From Actinomycetota bacterium (GTDB lineage: Bacteria > Actinomycetota > CADDZG01 > JAHWKV01), in NCBI GenBank assembly GCA_019347715.1, contig JAHWKU010000002.1, forward strand, positions 221,171 through 285,170: DNA of 64,000 nt, read 5' to 3'. The position numbers and the translations under genes were made by a program. The notes beneath the pieces were generated by a model. That model made no database searches. It had not been told where the DNA came from and saw only the letters and a program-made list of their open reading frames with translations. Each line of letters begins with the position of its first letter. The stretch's first letter is position 1. Below are positions 8,217-16,633 of this stretch, piece by piece.

Positions 8217-10541
8217 ATGGAATACACGTCTCATTCTGTCGAGCGCAAGATTGGAGAAGCGCTCTTCCGGTACGAAACTGGCAAATATGCCAGCCAGGCC
8301 GACGGAGCCGTCATGGCGCAAGTCGGCGAAAGCGCGGTGTTGGTAACCGCTACTGCGTCGAAGAAGCCAAGGGAAGGCACAGACTTTCTTCCGCTTACCA
8401 TCGACGTCGAAGAGCGGATGTATGCCGCAGGCAAGATCCCAGGCGGATGGTTCCGCCGGGAGGGGAGAGCCGGAGAGAAGGCCACCCTCACCGCTCGGTT
8501 GATCGATCGTCCTCTTCGTCCGTGCTTTCCCGATGGATTTCGAAACGACGTTCACGTCGTGGCCATCATCAAGTCAGCGGATCTGATCAATCAGACCGAC
8601 ATAGCCGCGATCAACGGAGCATCGACGGCGCTGATGCTTTCCGGCATCCCGTTTGAAGGGCCCGTCGGTGCGGTTCGCCTTGCCCACATCAACGGTTCAT
8701 GGGTCGCCAACCCCACTTTCCAGCAGGTCGAAGAAGCAACCTTCGAGATGATTGTCGTCGGCCGAAGCGATGGAAAGGGCGGAGCAGACGTCCTCATGGT
8801 AGAGGCAGGCGCGACTGAGAAGGCATTCGAGATGATCGATCGCGGTGCCCCCGAGGTAACCGAGGCGGTAGCCGGGCAAGGTCTGGAGGAATCGAAGCAG
8901 TGGATCCTCGAAGCCATCTCGGTACAGGAGGAACTAGTTCGCGAAGCGGGGGTCAAGGAGAATCGAAAGACATTCCCTCTTCAAAAGGACTACGGCGACG
9001 ACGTCTTCGCCAGAGTATCTGAACTTGCAAAGGACCGGCTTCCCCAAGCGATCGCCGTGCAGGACAAGCAGGAGCGCGAGTTCGCTCTCGACGAGATCTC
9101 GGACTGGCTGGATGAAAAGCTGGGTGAAGAGTTTCCCGATCGCGAGGTCGAAGTTCACGCCGCCTTCGGCTCGTACATCAAGAAGGTCATGCGGGCGAAA
9201 GTCATCGATGAGGGCATACGGCTTGACGGCCGTGGACCCAAGGACATCCGTCCGATCTCGGCCGAGGTCTCGCTGCTACCGAGGGTGCACGGAAGCGGAC
9301 TTTTCAACCGTGGCCAGACCCAGGTCTTATCCGCGTGCACGCTGGGGATGCTCAAGATGGAGCAGATCCTCGACGACATCGGAATAGCCGAGTCAAAACG
9401 GTACATGCATCATTACAACGACCCGCCGTTCTCCTATGGAGAGGCGCGTTTCATGAGGGGGCCGGGACGCAGAGCGATCGGCCATGGAGCTTTGGCCGAA
9501 AAAGCGCTTTTGCCGGTCATCCCTTCTGAAGACGACTTCCCATACGCGATCCGGATTGTCAGCGAGGTTCTTTCTTCCAACGGATCCACTTCGATGGCGA
9601 GTGTGTGCGGTTCGACACTGTGTCTTATGGATGCGGGCGTGCCCGTCCGGGCCCCGGTTGGGGGCATCGCGATGGGGCTCATCAACGAGGGTGACAAGTT
9701 CATCACGCTCACCGACATCATCGGCGCAGAGGATGCTCTCGGCGACATGGACTTCAAGGTGGCGGGAACCGAAACGATGATCACCGCTCTGCAGCTCGAC
9801 ACCAAGATCTCGGGCGTCCCATCGGAGGTCCTATCCGCCGCTTTGGAACAGGCTAAGGAAGCCAGGCTATTCATCCTTCAGAGGATGGCCGAGAGCCTGC
9901 CGGGTCCACGTCCCGAGCTGAATGCGAACGCACCAAGGATCATCGCTTTCAAGATCCCGATCGACAAGATCGGTGAGGTGATAGGTCCCAAGGGCAAGAG
10001 GATCAACGAAATCATCGCCGAAACCGGAGTTGAGATCGACATCGAGGACGATGGAACGGTACGCATCGGAGCAAGAGAGGGTGGCCCGGCCGACGACGCG
10101 AAGCGCAGGATCGAGGAGATCGCCAATCCCAAGATGCCCGAGATCGGGGAGCGCTTCAACGGCAAGGTCGTGAAGATCGCTGCGTTTGGAGCTTTCGTCA
10201 ACATCACCCCTGCGAAGGATGGCCTGGTTCATATCTCCAAGCTCGGTGGCGACATCCGTATCGCTCGAGTCGAAGACGTTCTTGCCGAAGGCGATGAGCT
10301 GGAGGTTGAGGTCGTCGATATCGACCCGATGGGCAAGATCTCGCTGGTGCCGGTAAATCCGCCACCGCGAGTCGCCGAACTTCCGCCGGACTATGAGGCC
10401 AAAAACCGAGATCGAGGCGATAGAGGCCGTGACGGAAGAGATCGCGGCCGGGGTGAGCGTGGAGACAGAGATCGGGGAGACAGAGGTCGTCGCGACGGCA
10501 GACCGGGCAGGCCGCGTCATCGCGATCAGCCCGAGGGCTGA
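8217..10541 (+). CDS. pnp: Polyribonucleotide nucleotidyltransferase (PNPase)
   Basis: PNPase is the trimeric phosphorolytic 3'-5' exoribonuclease; in actinomycetes it is also linked to ppGpp-related and tailing activities. Two RNase PH-like domains flank an all-helical domain, with the FFRR-type loop GGWFRREGR near residue 78 and GRGPKDIRPISAEVSLL in the second core. The KH domain (about 575-635) contains GPKGKRINEI and the S1 domain (about 640-710) contains GKVVKIAAFGAFVNI. The last 50 residues are an Arg/Asp/Gly-rich RNA-binding-like tail (repeats of RDRGDRG). AGGAGG at 8206-8211 precedes the ATG. Confidence 0.97.
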   Translation: MEYTSHSVERKIGEALFRYETGKYASQADGAVMAQVGESAVLVTATASKKPREGTDFLPLTIDVEERMYAAGKIPGGWFRREGRAGEKATLTARLIDRPLRPCFPDGFRNDVHVVAIIKSADLINQTDIAAINGASTALMLSGIPFEGPVGAVRLAHINGSWVANPTFQQVEEATFEMIVVGRSDGKGGADVLMVEAGATEKAFEMIDRGAPEVTEAVAGQGLEESKQWILEAISVQEELVREAGVKENRKTFPLQKDYGDDVFARVSELAKDRLPQAIAVQDKQEREFALDEISDWLDEKLGEEFPDREVEVHAAFGSYIKKVMRAKVIDEGIRLDGRGPKDIRPISAEVSLLPRVHGSGLFNRGQTQVLSACTLGMLKMEQILDDIGIAESKRYMHHYNDPPFSYGEARFMRGPGRRAIGHGALAEKALLPVIPSEDDFPYAIRIVSEVLSSNGSTSMASVCGSTLCLMDAGVPVRAPVGGIAMGLINEGDKFITLTDIIGAEDALGDMDFKVAGTETMITALQLDTKISGVPSEVLSAALEQAKEARLFILQRMAESLPGPRPELNANAPRIIAFKIPIDKIGEVIGPKGKRINEIIAETGVEIDIEDDGTVRIGAREGGPADDAKRRIEEIANPKMPEIGERFNGKVVKIAAFGAFVNITPAKDGLVHISKLGGDIRIARVEDVLAEGDELEVEVVDIDPMGKISLVPVNPPPRVAELPPDYEAKNRDRGDRGRDGRDRGRGERGDRDRGDRGRRDGRPGRPRHRDQPEG

Positions 10542-10546
10542 GCTCT

Positions 10547-11797
10547 TTGCTGTACTCGACCACTCAGCTTCAAAACGGCGTCCGCGTCCTTTCCGAAAAG
10601 ATGCCCTCTATCCGCTCGGTCACTGTCGGGCTTTGGATCGCGGTCGGCTCGCGCGACGAAGAAGACTCGATGCAGGGATCGAGTCACTTCCTCGAGCACC
10701 TTCTCTTCAAGGGAACCGCAACTAGAAACGCCCGGGACATCGCTGAGACCTTTGATGCGATGGGTGGCGATGCCAACGCTTTCTCGGCCAAGGAATACAC
10801 CTGCCTTTATTGCAAAGTCATCGACGAAGACCTGCCGGCGGCTATGGAGTGCTTAGCCGACATGTTGAGCCGGCCACAAATGAGGCCAGATGATGTCGAG
10901 AGCGAACGCAGGGTGATCCTCGAGGAGATCGCCATGCACGAGGATTCCCCAGACGATCTCGTGCACGATCTCTTTACAGCCAATTTGCTCGGATCCCATC
11001 CGCTCGGCCGCGAGGTGATGGGAACCACCGAGACCATCTGGGCCGTTACTCGGGATCAGCTGGCCAGCTTCCATGACACTCATTACCTCCCGCGAAACCT
11101 GGTGGTCGCGGCCGCCGGAAACGTGGATCACGAGGCACTGGTGGAGCTGGTTCAATCCGCTTTCAGCGAAGACGATCGATCTTCGCCGGCCCGCGTGCTC
11201 TCAGCACCGGTGCCGGCGCAAAGGCTTGTGGTCGCCGATCGCAAGACAGAGCAGACGCACATCGTCCTTGGGGGCCCGGGGCTTCCACGGGATCACCCAG
11301 ACCGCTTCTCCTGGGGTGTCCTCGACACTCTTCTTGGAGGCGGCATGAGCTCGCGCCTGTTCCAGGAGATCAGGGAGACCAGAGGGCTGGCGTACGCGGT
11401 TTATTCGTATCGCAATCTGTTTTCCGAGACCGGCCTGTGGGGGGTGTACGCCGGGGTCACTCCTCCGAATGCCGTCGAGGTCGTAAAGATCATTCAGAAC
11501 GAGCTCGACCGCGTCGTGGAGGAAGGCATATCCGAAGCTGAGGTCGACAGGGCCAAGGGGCACCTGAAGGGGGCCATGGTCATCGGCCTGGAAGATCCCT
11601 CATCGCGCATGACGCGCCTGGGCAAAAGTGAACTTCTTCATACCGAGATCCTCTCCATCGAGCAGATCATGGATCGAATCGATGGAGTTACGCTCGAAGA
11701 CCTGAACCGAGTGGCCCGCGATCTTCTGAGTCGCGAAACGCGCACGCTCGCAGTGATCGGCCCGTTCACGGAAGACCCCTTCTCCGACCTCCTGTAG
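10547..11797 (+). CDS. M16 family zinc peptidase (pitrilysin / processing-peptidase-like)
   Basis: A 416-residue M16B-type peptidase. The inverted zinc motif HFLEH is at about residue 46-50, and the third ligand Glu lies in VILEEIAMHED about 75 residues later. The C-terminal half has the second M16 fold with GGGMSSRLFQEIRE. Actinomycete relatives sit directly after pnp, as here. The physiological substrate is unknown; relatives cleave peptides or process precursors. Start is a TTG six bases after the pnp stop with GAGGG upstream at 10533-10537. Confidence 0.9.
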   Translation: MLYSTTQLQNGVRVLSEKMPSIRSVTVGLWIAVGSRDEEDSMQGSSHFLEHLLFKGTATRNARDIAETFDAMGGDANAFSAKEYTCLYCKVIDEDLPAAMECLADMLSRPQMRPDDVESERRVILEEIAMHEDSPDDLVHDLFTANLLGSHPLGREVMGTTETIWAVTRDQLASFHDTHYLPRNLVVAAAGNVDHEALVELVQSAFSEDDRSSPARVLSAPVPAQRLVVADRKTEQTHIVLGGPGLPRDHPDRFSWGVLDTLLGGGMSSRLFQEIRETRGLAYAVYSYRNLFSETGLWGVYAGVTPPNAVEVVKIIQNELDRVVEEGISEAEVDRAKGHLKGAMVIGLEDPSSRMTRLGKSELLHTEILSIEQIMDRIDGVTLEDLNRVARDLLSRETRTLAVIGPFTEDPFSDLL

Positions 11798-11819
11798 GGG
11801 ATATGGGACAAGGTCTCCC

Positions 11820-12305
11820 ATGAATTCTCGCATTGCCCTAGCCGCCGGAATCTTTGCTGGAATTCTGTCCGGGCTCATCTTCCATTTCGCGTTTCAGTTC
11901 GATCGCTTGCCTTCTGTTGTCATTGCTTTGGCCATTGCGCTAGCTAGTACCGCGCTAACTCTTCTGAACTCGAGGAGGCAGGCCGATGGAGGATCGAGGA
12001 AATTGGATTGGAAGCTACTGGTTGTCCTCGCTCCGCTTGCCTTCTTGGTCTTCACCGAATGGGTTGAAGAGAAGAATGAAAACAGACGGGCCGGATTTAG
12101 CGAGGCCCACAAGCTATGTACCGAGGCCTCTGCTCGCATCGAGAGCGATGAAGAGTTCCAGGATTTCCTCTCGCGTAACAACCTCAGGGCCGACCCTCCT
12201 CCCAGATCCGCCACAGAAGAGGGCTGCCAGGCCGCCATCCGCTGGAGAAACAAGCACGGTGATGTCACGCCGACTCCCGAAATTGTGAGTTCCCCAAATC
12301 CTTAG
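11820..12305 (+). CDS. Membrane protein of unknown function
   Basis: A 161-residue protein not recognised as a family. Three hydrophobic segments are visible at about 5-27, 31-49 and 67-82, followed by a soluble, charged region with two cysteines (about 98 and 141). The ATG follows the M16 gene by 22 bases and the stop precedes dapB by 18 bases, so it probably rides in the same transcript. Nothing in it identifies a role. Codon use looks like its neighbours. Confidence 0.65.
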   Translation: MNSRIALAAGIFAGILSGLIFHFAFQFDRLPSVVIALAIALASTALTLLNSRRQADGGSRKLDWKLLVVLAPLAFLVFTEWVEEKNENRRAGFSEAHKLCTEASARIESDEEFQDFLSRNNLRADPPPRSATEEGCQAAIRWRNKHGDVTPTPEIVSSPNP

Positions 12306-12323
12306 GGCATAGGCTTACTGGAG

Positions 12324-13124
12324 ATGATCAAAGTCGGTGTGTTTGGCGCGGGCGGCCGGATGGGGGCCGAGGTCTGCCGTGCGGTCATGGCGGACGAAGA
12401 GGTGGAACTGGTTGGCGCCGTCGATCCGACGTTCTCTGGACAGGATCTCGATTCCATCGCCGGGATTTCAGGCAGCGGCCTCGTGGTCGCGGGAGAGCCG
12501 GAAGCTCTCACCAAGTCGGGGGCGGAGGTGGCAGTCGATTTCACCGTAGCCGAGGCTGCATTGGCGAACATCGAATGGTGCCTGTCAAACGCAGTGCACG
12601 CCGTGGTCGGCACGACCGGCATCACCTCAGCACAGCTCGACGCGCTTCGGGCCAAGCAGTCAAAGGAATCGAAGAGCAATCTCTTAATTGCGCCGAACTT
12701 TGCGATCGGTGCGGTATTGATGATGGAGTTTGCTCGCCAGGCCGCTCGTTTTCTGCCGGATGCCGAGATCATCGAGCTTCACCACCCCGGCAAGAAAGAC
12801 GCGCCTTCCGGGACTGCGATCAAGACTGTCGAAGGCATCTCAGAGGTCAGGAAGTCGAAAGGTATTTCCGACGAGTCTTCAGAAGTTCTGCCCGGCGCGA
12901 GGGGGGCGGAGAAGGACGGAGTTCACATTCACAGCGTCAGATTGCCTGGATTGGTTGCGCATCAGGAGGTCATCTTTGGTGGAACCGGCCAGACGCTTTC
13001 GATCCGTCATGATTCGACCGACCGAACTTCTTTTATGCCGGGTGTCTTGCTCGCGATCAAGAAGATCGGTTCGCTGGATGGAGTGACGATCGGTCTCGAG
13101 CACGTGCTCGATCTCGGCCTGTGA
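12324..13124 (+). CDS. dapB: 4-hydroxy-tetrahydrodipicolinate reductase
   Basis: DapB reduces hydroxytetrahydrodipicolinate with NAD(P)H in the diaminopimelate/lysine pathway. The nucleotide-binding motif GVFGAGGRMGAEV starts the protein. GTTGITSAQ and the catalytic region ELHHPGKKDAPSGTA (about 150-165) follow, with the conserved His-His and Lys. Length of 266 residues is typical of the actinobacterial form. GGAG lies five bases or so upstream of the ATG. It is 48 bases upstream of dapA, and dapL and dapF are elsewhere in the window. Confidence 0.95.
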   Translation: MIKVGVFGAGGRMGAEVCRAVMADEEVELVGAVDPTFSGQDLDSIAGISGSGLVVAGEPEALTKSGAEVAVDFTVAEAALANIEWCLSNAVHAVVGTTGITSAQLDALRAKQSKESKSNLLIAPNFAIGAVLMMEFARQAARFLPDAEIIELHHPGKKDAPSGTAIKTVEGISEVRKSKGISDESSEVLPGARGAEKDGVHIHSVRLPGLVAHQEVIFGGTGQTLSIRHDSTDRTSFMPGVLLAIKKIGSLDGVTIGLEHVLDLGL

Positions 13125-13172
13125 CGGATGTTAACCAATGTTAAGATCGCCTCCCTGGGAAAGGAGCTCTAG

Positions 13173-14060
13173 ATGAGAGGCCGATTCGGCGACCTCATAA
13201 CCGCGATGGTCACCCCATTCGACGGAAAGGGCAAGGTCAACCTGAAAGAGGCGGCCCGCCTTACCTCCCATCTCGCCGATCACGGCTCCGACGGATTCGT
13301 CCTTGCGGGGTCCACAGGCGAAGGGCCGACGGTCACCGACGAGGAAAAGACCCAGCTGATCGAGACGGTTAAGGAAGCAGTAGGCGACCGCGCGACGGTC
13401 ATCGCCAACACCGGCACCTACGACACGGCTCACTCCATCCATCTCACGAAACAAGCGGAAAAAGCCGGAGCCGATGCGGTCCTCGTCGTCACCCCTTATT
13501 ACAACCGGCCTCCGCAGAATGGGCTTCTCGCGCATTTCCGTGCGATTGCAGAATCGACGAAGCTTCCACTCATCCTCTACGACATCCCCGCTCGCTCCGC
13601 GCGAAAGATCGAGCACGAGACGCTGGTCGAGCTTTCCCGAGTCGAGAACATCGTCGCGGTGAAAGATGCGTGTGGAGACGTTCAGGGGGCTGCGCTACTC
13701 GTTGCGGACTCTGCAGAGGGATTCGAGGTCTATTCCGGAAACGATGGCGACACCCTTCCGTGGCTCTCCGTCGGCGCGGTCGGGGTTATTGCTGTCGCTT
13801 CTCACGTCGTCGGCCCCCAGATGGCCGAGATGATCTCCCTTTTCAAATCGGGAGACGCAGAGGCGGCCAGGAAGATCCATCTCGACCTGATGCCCGTATT
13901 CGACATGCTCGGAACGCTCACCACCAACCCGATCCCCGTCAAGGCCGCGCTGGTGGAGATGGGATTCGATGTTGGAGAACCGAGGCTTCCGCTCGTGCCG
14001 GCCACGCCGGATCAGCTGAAAGTTATCCGAGAGATCCTGAAGAAGGCCGGAGCCTTGTGA
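13173..14060 (+). CDS. dapA: 4-hydroxy-tetrahydrodipicolinate synthase
   Basis: DapA condenses pyruvate with aspartate semialdehyde, the first committed step to lysine and diaminopimelate. The TIM-barrel sequence has GSTGEGPTVTDEEK, the catalytic Tyr in LILYDIPARS (about residue 137) and the Schiff-base Lys in VAVKDACGD (about 165). Length of 295 residues is normal. AAAGGAG at 13157-13163 precedes the ATG. In many actinomycetes an RNase J gene separates dapA from ftsK; here it is absent. Confidence 0.96.
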   Translation: MRGRFGDLITAMVTPFDGKGKVNLKEAARLTSHLADHGSDGFVLAGSTGEGPTVTDEEKTQLIETVKEAVGDRATVIANTGTYDTAHSIHLTKQAEKAGADAVLVVTPYYNRPPQNGLLAHFRAIAESTKLPLILYDIPARSARKIEHETLVELSRVENIVAVKDACGDVQGAALLVADSAEGFEVYSGNDGDTLPWLSVGAVGVIAVASHVVGPQMAEMISLFKSGDAEAARKIHLDLMPVFDMLGTLTTNPIPVKAALVEMGFDVGEPRLPLVPATPDQLKVIREILKKAGAL

Positions 14061-14064
14061 CACG

Positions 14065-14103
14065 CGGCCGCTTCCTTATATCGGCCCAAGAGGGGAGCGG
14101 CCG
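14065..14103 (+). terminator. Stem-loop between dapA and ftsK
   Basis: CGGCCGCTTCC (14065-14075) pairs with GGGGAGCGGCCG (14092-14103) around a 16-base loop, immediately after the dapA stop. There is no T-run, so it may be a weak or factor-dependent terminator or an RNA-stabilising hairpin. A second inverted repeat lies just before ftsK (GCGGAAAT/ATTTCCCGC, about 14138-14158). Confidence 0.45.
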
Positions 14104-14195
14104 GAAGAGCCAAAGAGTCATCCCAGGCGATTGCCGCGCGGAAATTCGCGATTTCCCGCCTTCTTTAAAGGAAGATGGACTACCGGGAGACACAA

Positions 14196-16607
14196 ATGGC
14201 CACTAAAACGCGCGGTCGCAAGCCCGCAAAGAAAAAGCAAACGTCGCAGGCGCGAATGGCTGCGGCCATCGGCCGCGCCATGGATGGTCAGCGCGGAGAC
14301 GTCGGCGGCATCCTCTTATTGTTCTTCGCGATCTTGAGCGGGATGGGGCTCTACGGCGATTGGGCCGGATGGGCGGGGCGCGGTATCGAGTGGGTCCTGC
14401 GCGTCGCGCTTGGCGCGATCGCGCTCGGTGTTCCTCCGGTGCTCGGGTATGTCGGGTTCCTAGCGCTTCGGCAGAGGGAAGACGACGAGCCCGGCAGGGT
14501 GGCCGTCGGGTCGCTGCTGACGCTCCTTGGAGTCGCGGCTTTCGTACATCTCGTCGGCGCCGATGGAGGGTCCGTCCTTACGGTTGAAGAGCTGCCCCAG
14601 CTCGGAGGCGTCTTTGGTGCCGGAGTCGCCTGGCCGCTCGAGATGGCTCTTTCGGTTTGGGGGGCCGGGCTCTTCATCACCACTCTCACCGGAGTCGGCC
14701 TGTTGATCACCACGAAAACCCCCGTGTCCAAGGTCGTCGAGTGGATCCAGATCGTGGGGCAATTCAGCGGGCGAATGCTGAGATCTGGCTGGGATCAGCT
14801 GAAACCGTCGGTGGCAAGCGCGTTCGAGAAGTTGCGCGACCTGCGGCCACCCCCGCTTCCTCCGGGGGCGCTCGATGAAGTCGAGGAGGAGGAGGAAGAC
14901 GAGGAAGACGAGCCCATCCCGCGGCGGCGCTGGAAGAGAAGAGGTTCGACTGCCGCCGAAGAGGCCGAGCTTGAAGAGGAGGAAGAAACTCAGGAGGAGG
15001 ACGACCTCGTCATCTCCCTCGAACCGTCGGTTGTGGCTCCCAAATCCTCCGGAAAGGACGGCTACCGGCTTCCTTCCATGGAGCTGCTCGAAACCGCACC
15101 GCTGAAGAGCGTTTCGGAGCAGTCCATCAAGAACACGATCTCGCTTCTCGAGGGAACCCTCCAGGAGTTTCAGGTTGATGCCAGGGTCACGGGATACACA
15201 CCGGGGCCGACGGTCACGAGATATGAGATCGAGCTGGGGGCCGCGGTCAAGGTAAACCGGGTCGTCAGCCTGCAAAACGAGATCCGTTACAAGCTGGGTT
15301 CCGGCGAGCTTCGGATCCTCGCTCCCATCCCGGGGCGGTCGGCTATCGGCATCGAGGTTCCAAACCACGACCGGCAGCTCGTCACCCTTGGCGATGTGCT
15401 CGGAAGCCCAGAAGGAGTCGCCGGTGATCATCCACTTGTTGTCGGGTTGGGCAAAGACATCTCGGGGGCATCGGTCGTGGTGAACCTTGCCGAGATGCCT
15501 CACCTCCTCATCGCCGGAGCGACCGGCGCAGGAAAATCCTCATGCGTAAACGCGATGCTGATCTCGGTGCTGATGAAGGCCCGTCCAGACCAGGTCCGCT
15601 TGTTGCTAATAGACCCCAAGCGCGTCGAGCTGTCTCACTACAACGGCGTCCCGCACCTTCTGACGCCGGTCGTGACCTCGCCCAAGAAGGCCGCCGAGGC
15701 TCTGCACTGGGTGGTGGGCGAGATGGAGGCGCGTTACAAGCTGCTCGAACTGGCAGGGATGCGTCATGCCGAGATGTACAACGAGGCCGTTCGCGGCGGG
15801 GCCCTGCCGCCATACGAGGACGGTACCCAGCGCTATCCGTTCCCTTATTACCTCGTGGTGATCGACGAGCTGGCCGATCTCATGATGGTTGCTCCGAGAG
15901 ACGTCGAAGACTCAATCATGCGAATCGCCCAGATGGCGAGGGCCGTGAACATCCACCTGATCGTGGCGACTCAGCGGCCCTCGGTCGACGTGGTCACCGG
16001 AGTCATCAAAGCGAATATCCCTTCGCGGCTGGCGTTTCTCACCTCCAGCGCCACCGACTCCAGAGTGATCCTCGACGAAGGCGGCGCCGACCGGCTGATA
16101 GGAAGAGGCGACATGCTCTACAAACATGCCTCCGCCCCCAGGCCGCGCCGCATCCAGGGGGCATGGGTATCTCAGCCCGAGATTGAACGGGTGATCGCCT
16201 GGAGCCGAAGACAGAAAAATGTCGAGTACGTCGAGGGGATCCTCAAAGAGAACCAGCCCGGGGCCTCGGGGGCCGGCGATTACGGGGACGAAGACGACGA
16301 CGAGGTTTTGTGCCGCCAGGCGATGGAGCTGGTTGTTCGGTCACAGCTGGGCTCCACCTCGATGCTTCAGCGCAAGCTGAAGATCGGCTTCGCCCGGGCG
16401 GGAAGGATCATGGACCTGCTCGAACAGCGTGGCGTCGTGGGCCCCTCCCAGGGTTCGAAGCCCCGCGAGGTGCTTATGACTGTCGAGGAGCTCGAGGAGA
16501 AAGCCACCATGGCTGGCCCTCCAGATACCGGGCCTTCGCCACAGCAGCCTCGGCAACCCGGTTCGGGAGAGGACGACCCCCCGATCCGCTCCTACTGGAA
16601 CGACTGA
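14196..16607 (+). CDS. ftsK: DNA translocase FtsK/SpoIIIE
   Basis: FtsK is the septal DNA pump that clears and sorts chromosome ends at division. Four hydrophobic segments lie in the first 190 residues, followed by an acidic linker rich in Glu/Asp (about 220-280), the alpha/beta motor with Walker A GATGAGKSS (about residue 440) and Walker B YLVVIDELADL, and a C-terminal winged-helix gamma domain (MLQRKLKIGFARAGRIMDLL). ATG 14196 is chosen because GGGAG sits six bases upstream; an upstream ATG at 14175 would add seven residues. The protein is about 803 residues, typical for actinobacteria. Confidence 0.94.
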   Translation: MATKTRGRKPAKKKQTSQARMAAAIGRAMDGQRGDVGGILLLFFAILSGMGLYGDWAGWAGRGIEWVLRVALGAIALGVPPVLGYVGFLALRQREDDEPGRVAVGSLLTLLGVAAFVHLVGADGGSVLTVEELPQLGGVFGAGVAWPLEMALSVWGAGLFITTLTGVGLLITTKTPVSKVVEWIQIVGQFSGRMLRSGWDQLKPSVASAFEKLRDLRPPPLPPGALDEVEEEEEDEEDEPIPRRRWKRRGSTAAEEAELEEEEETQEEDDLVISLEPSVVAPKSSGKDGYRLPSMELLETAPLKSVSEQSIKNTISLLEGTLQEFQVDARVTGYTPGPTVTRYEIELGAAVKVNRVVSLQNEIRYKLGSGELRILAPIPGRSAIGIEVPNHDRQLVTLGDVLGSPEGVAGDHPLVVGLGKDISGASVVVNLAEMPHLLIAGATGAGKSSCVNAMLISVLMKARPDQVRLLLIDPKRVELSHYNGVPHLLTPVVTSPKKAAEALHWVVGEMEARYKLLELAGMRHAEMYNEAVRGGALPPYEDGTQRYPFPYYLVVIDELADLMMVAPRDVEDSIMRIAQMARAVNIHLIVATQRPSVDVVTGVIKANIPSRLAFLTSSATDSRVILDEGGADRLIGRGDMLYKHASAPRPRRIQGAWVSQPEIERVIAWSRRQKNVEYVEGILKENQPGASGAGDYGDEDDDEVLCRQAMELVVRSQLGSTSMLQRKLKIGFARAGRIMDLLEQRGVVGPSQGSKPREVLMTVEELEEKATMAGPPDTGPSPQQPRQPGSGEDDPPIRSYWND

Positions 16608-16633
16608 CTACCTCGGCAACTACACTTCCCTGA

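Noticed and set aside
13125..14195. RNase J gene between dapA and ftsK
   Set aside because: The gap after dapA is only about 110-135 bases and contains no metallo-beta-lactamase frame.
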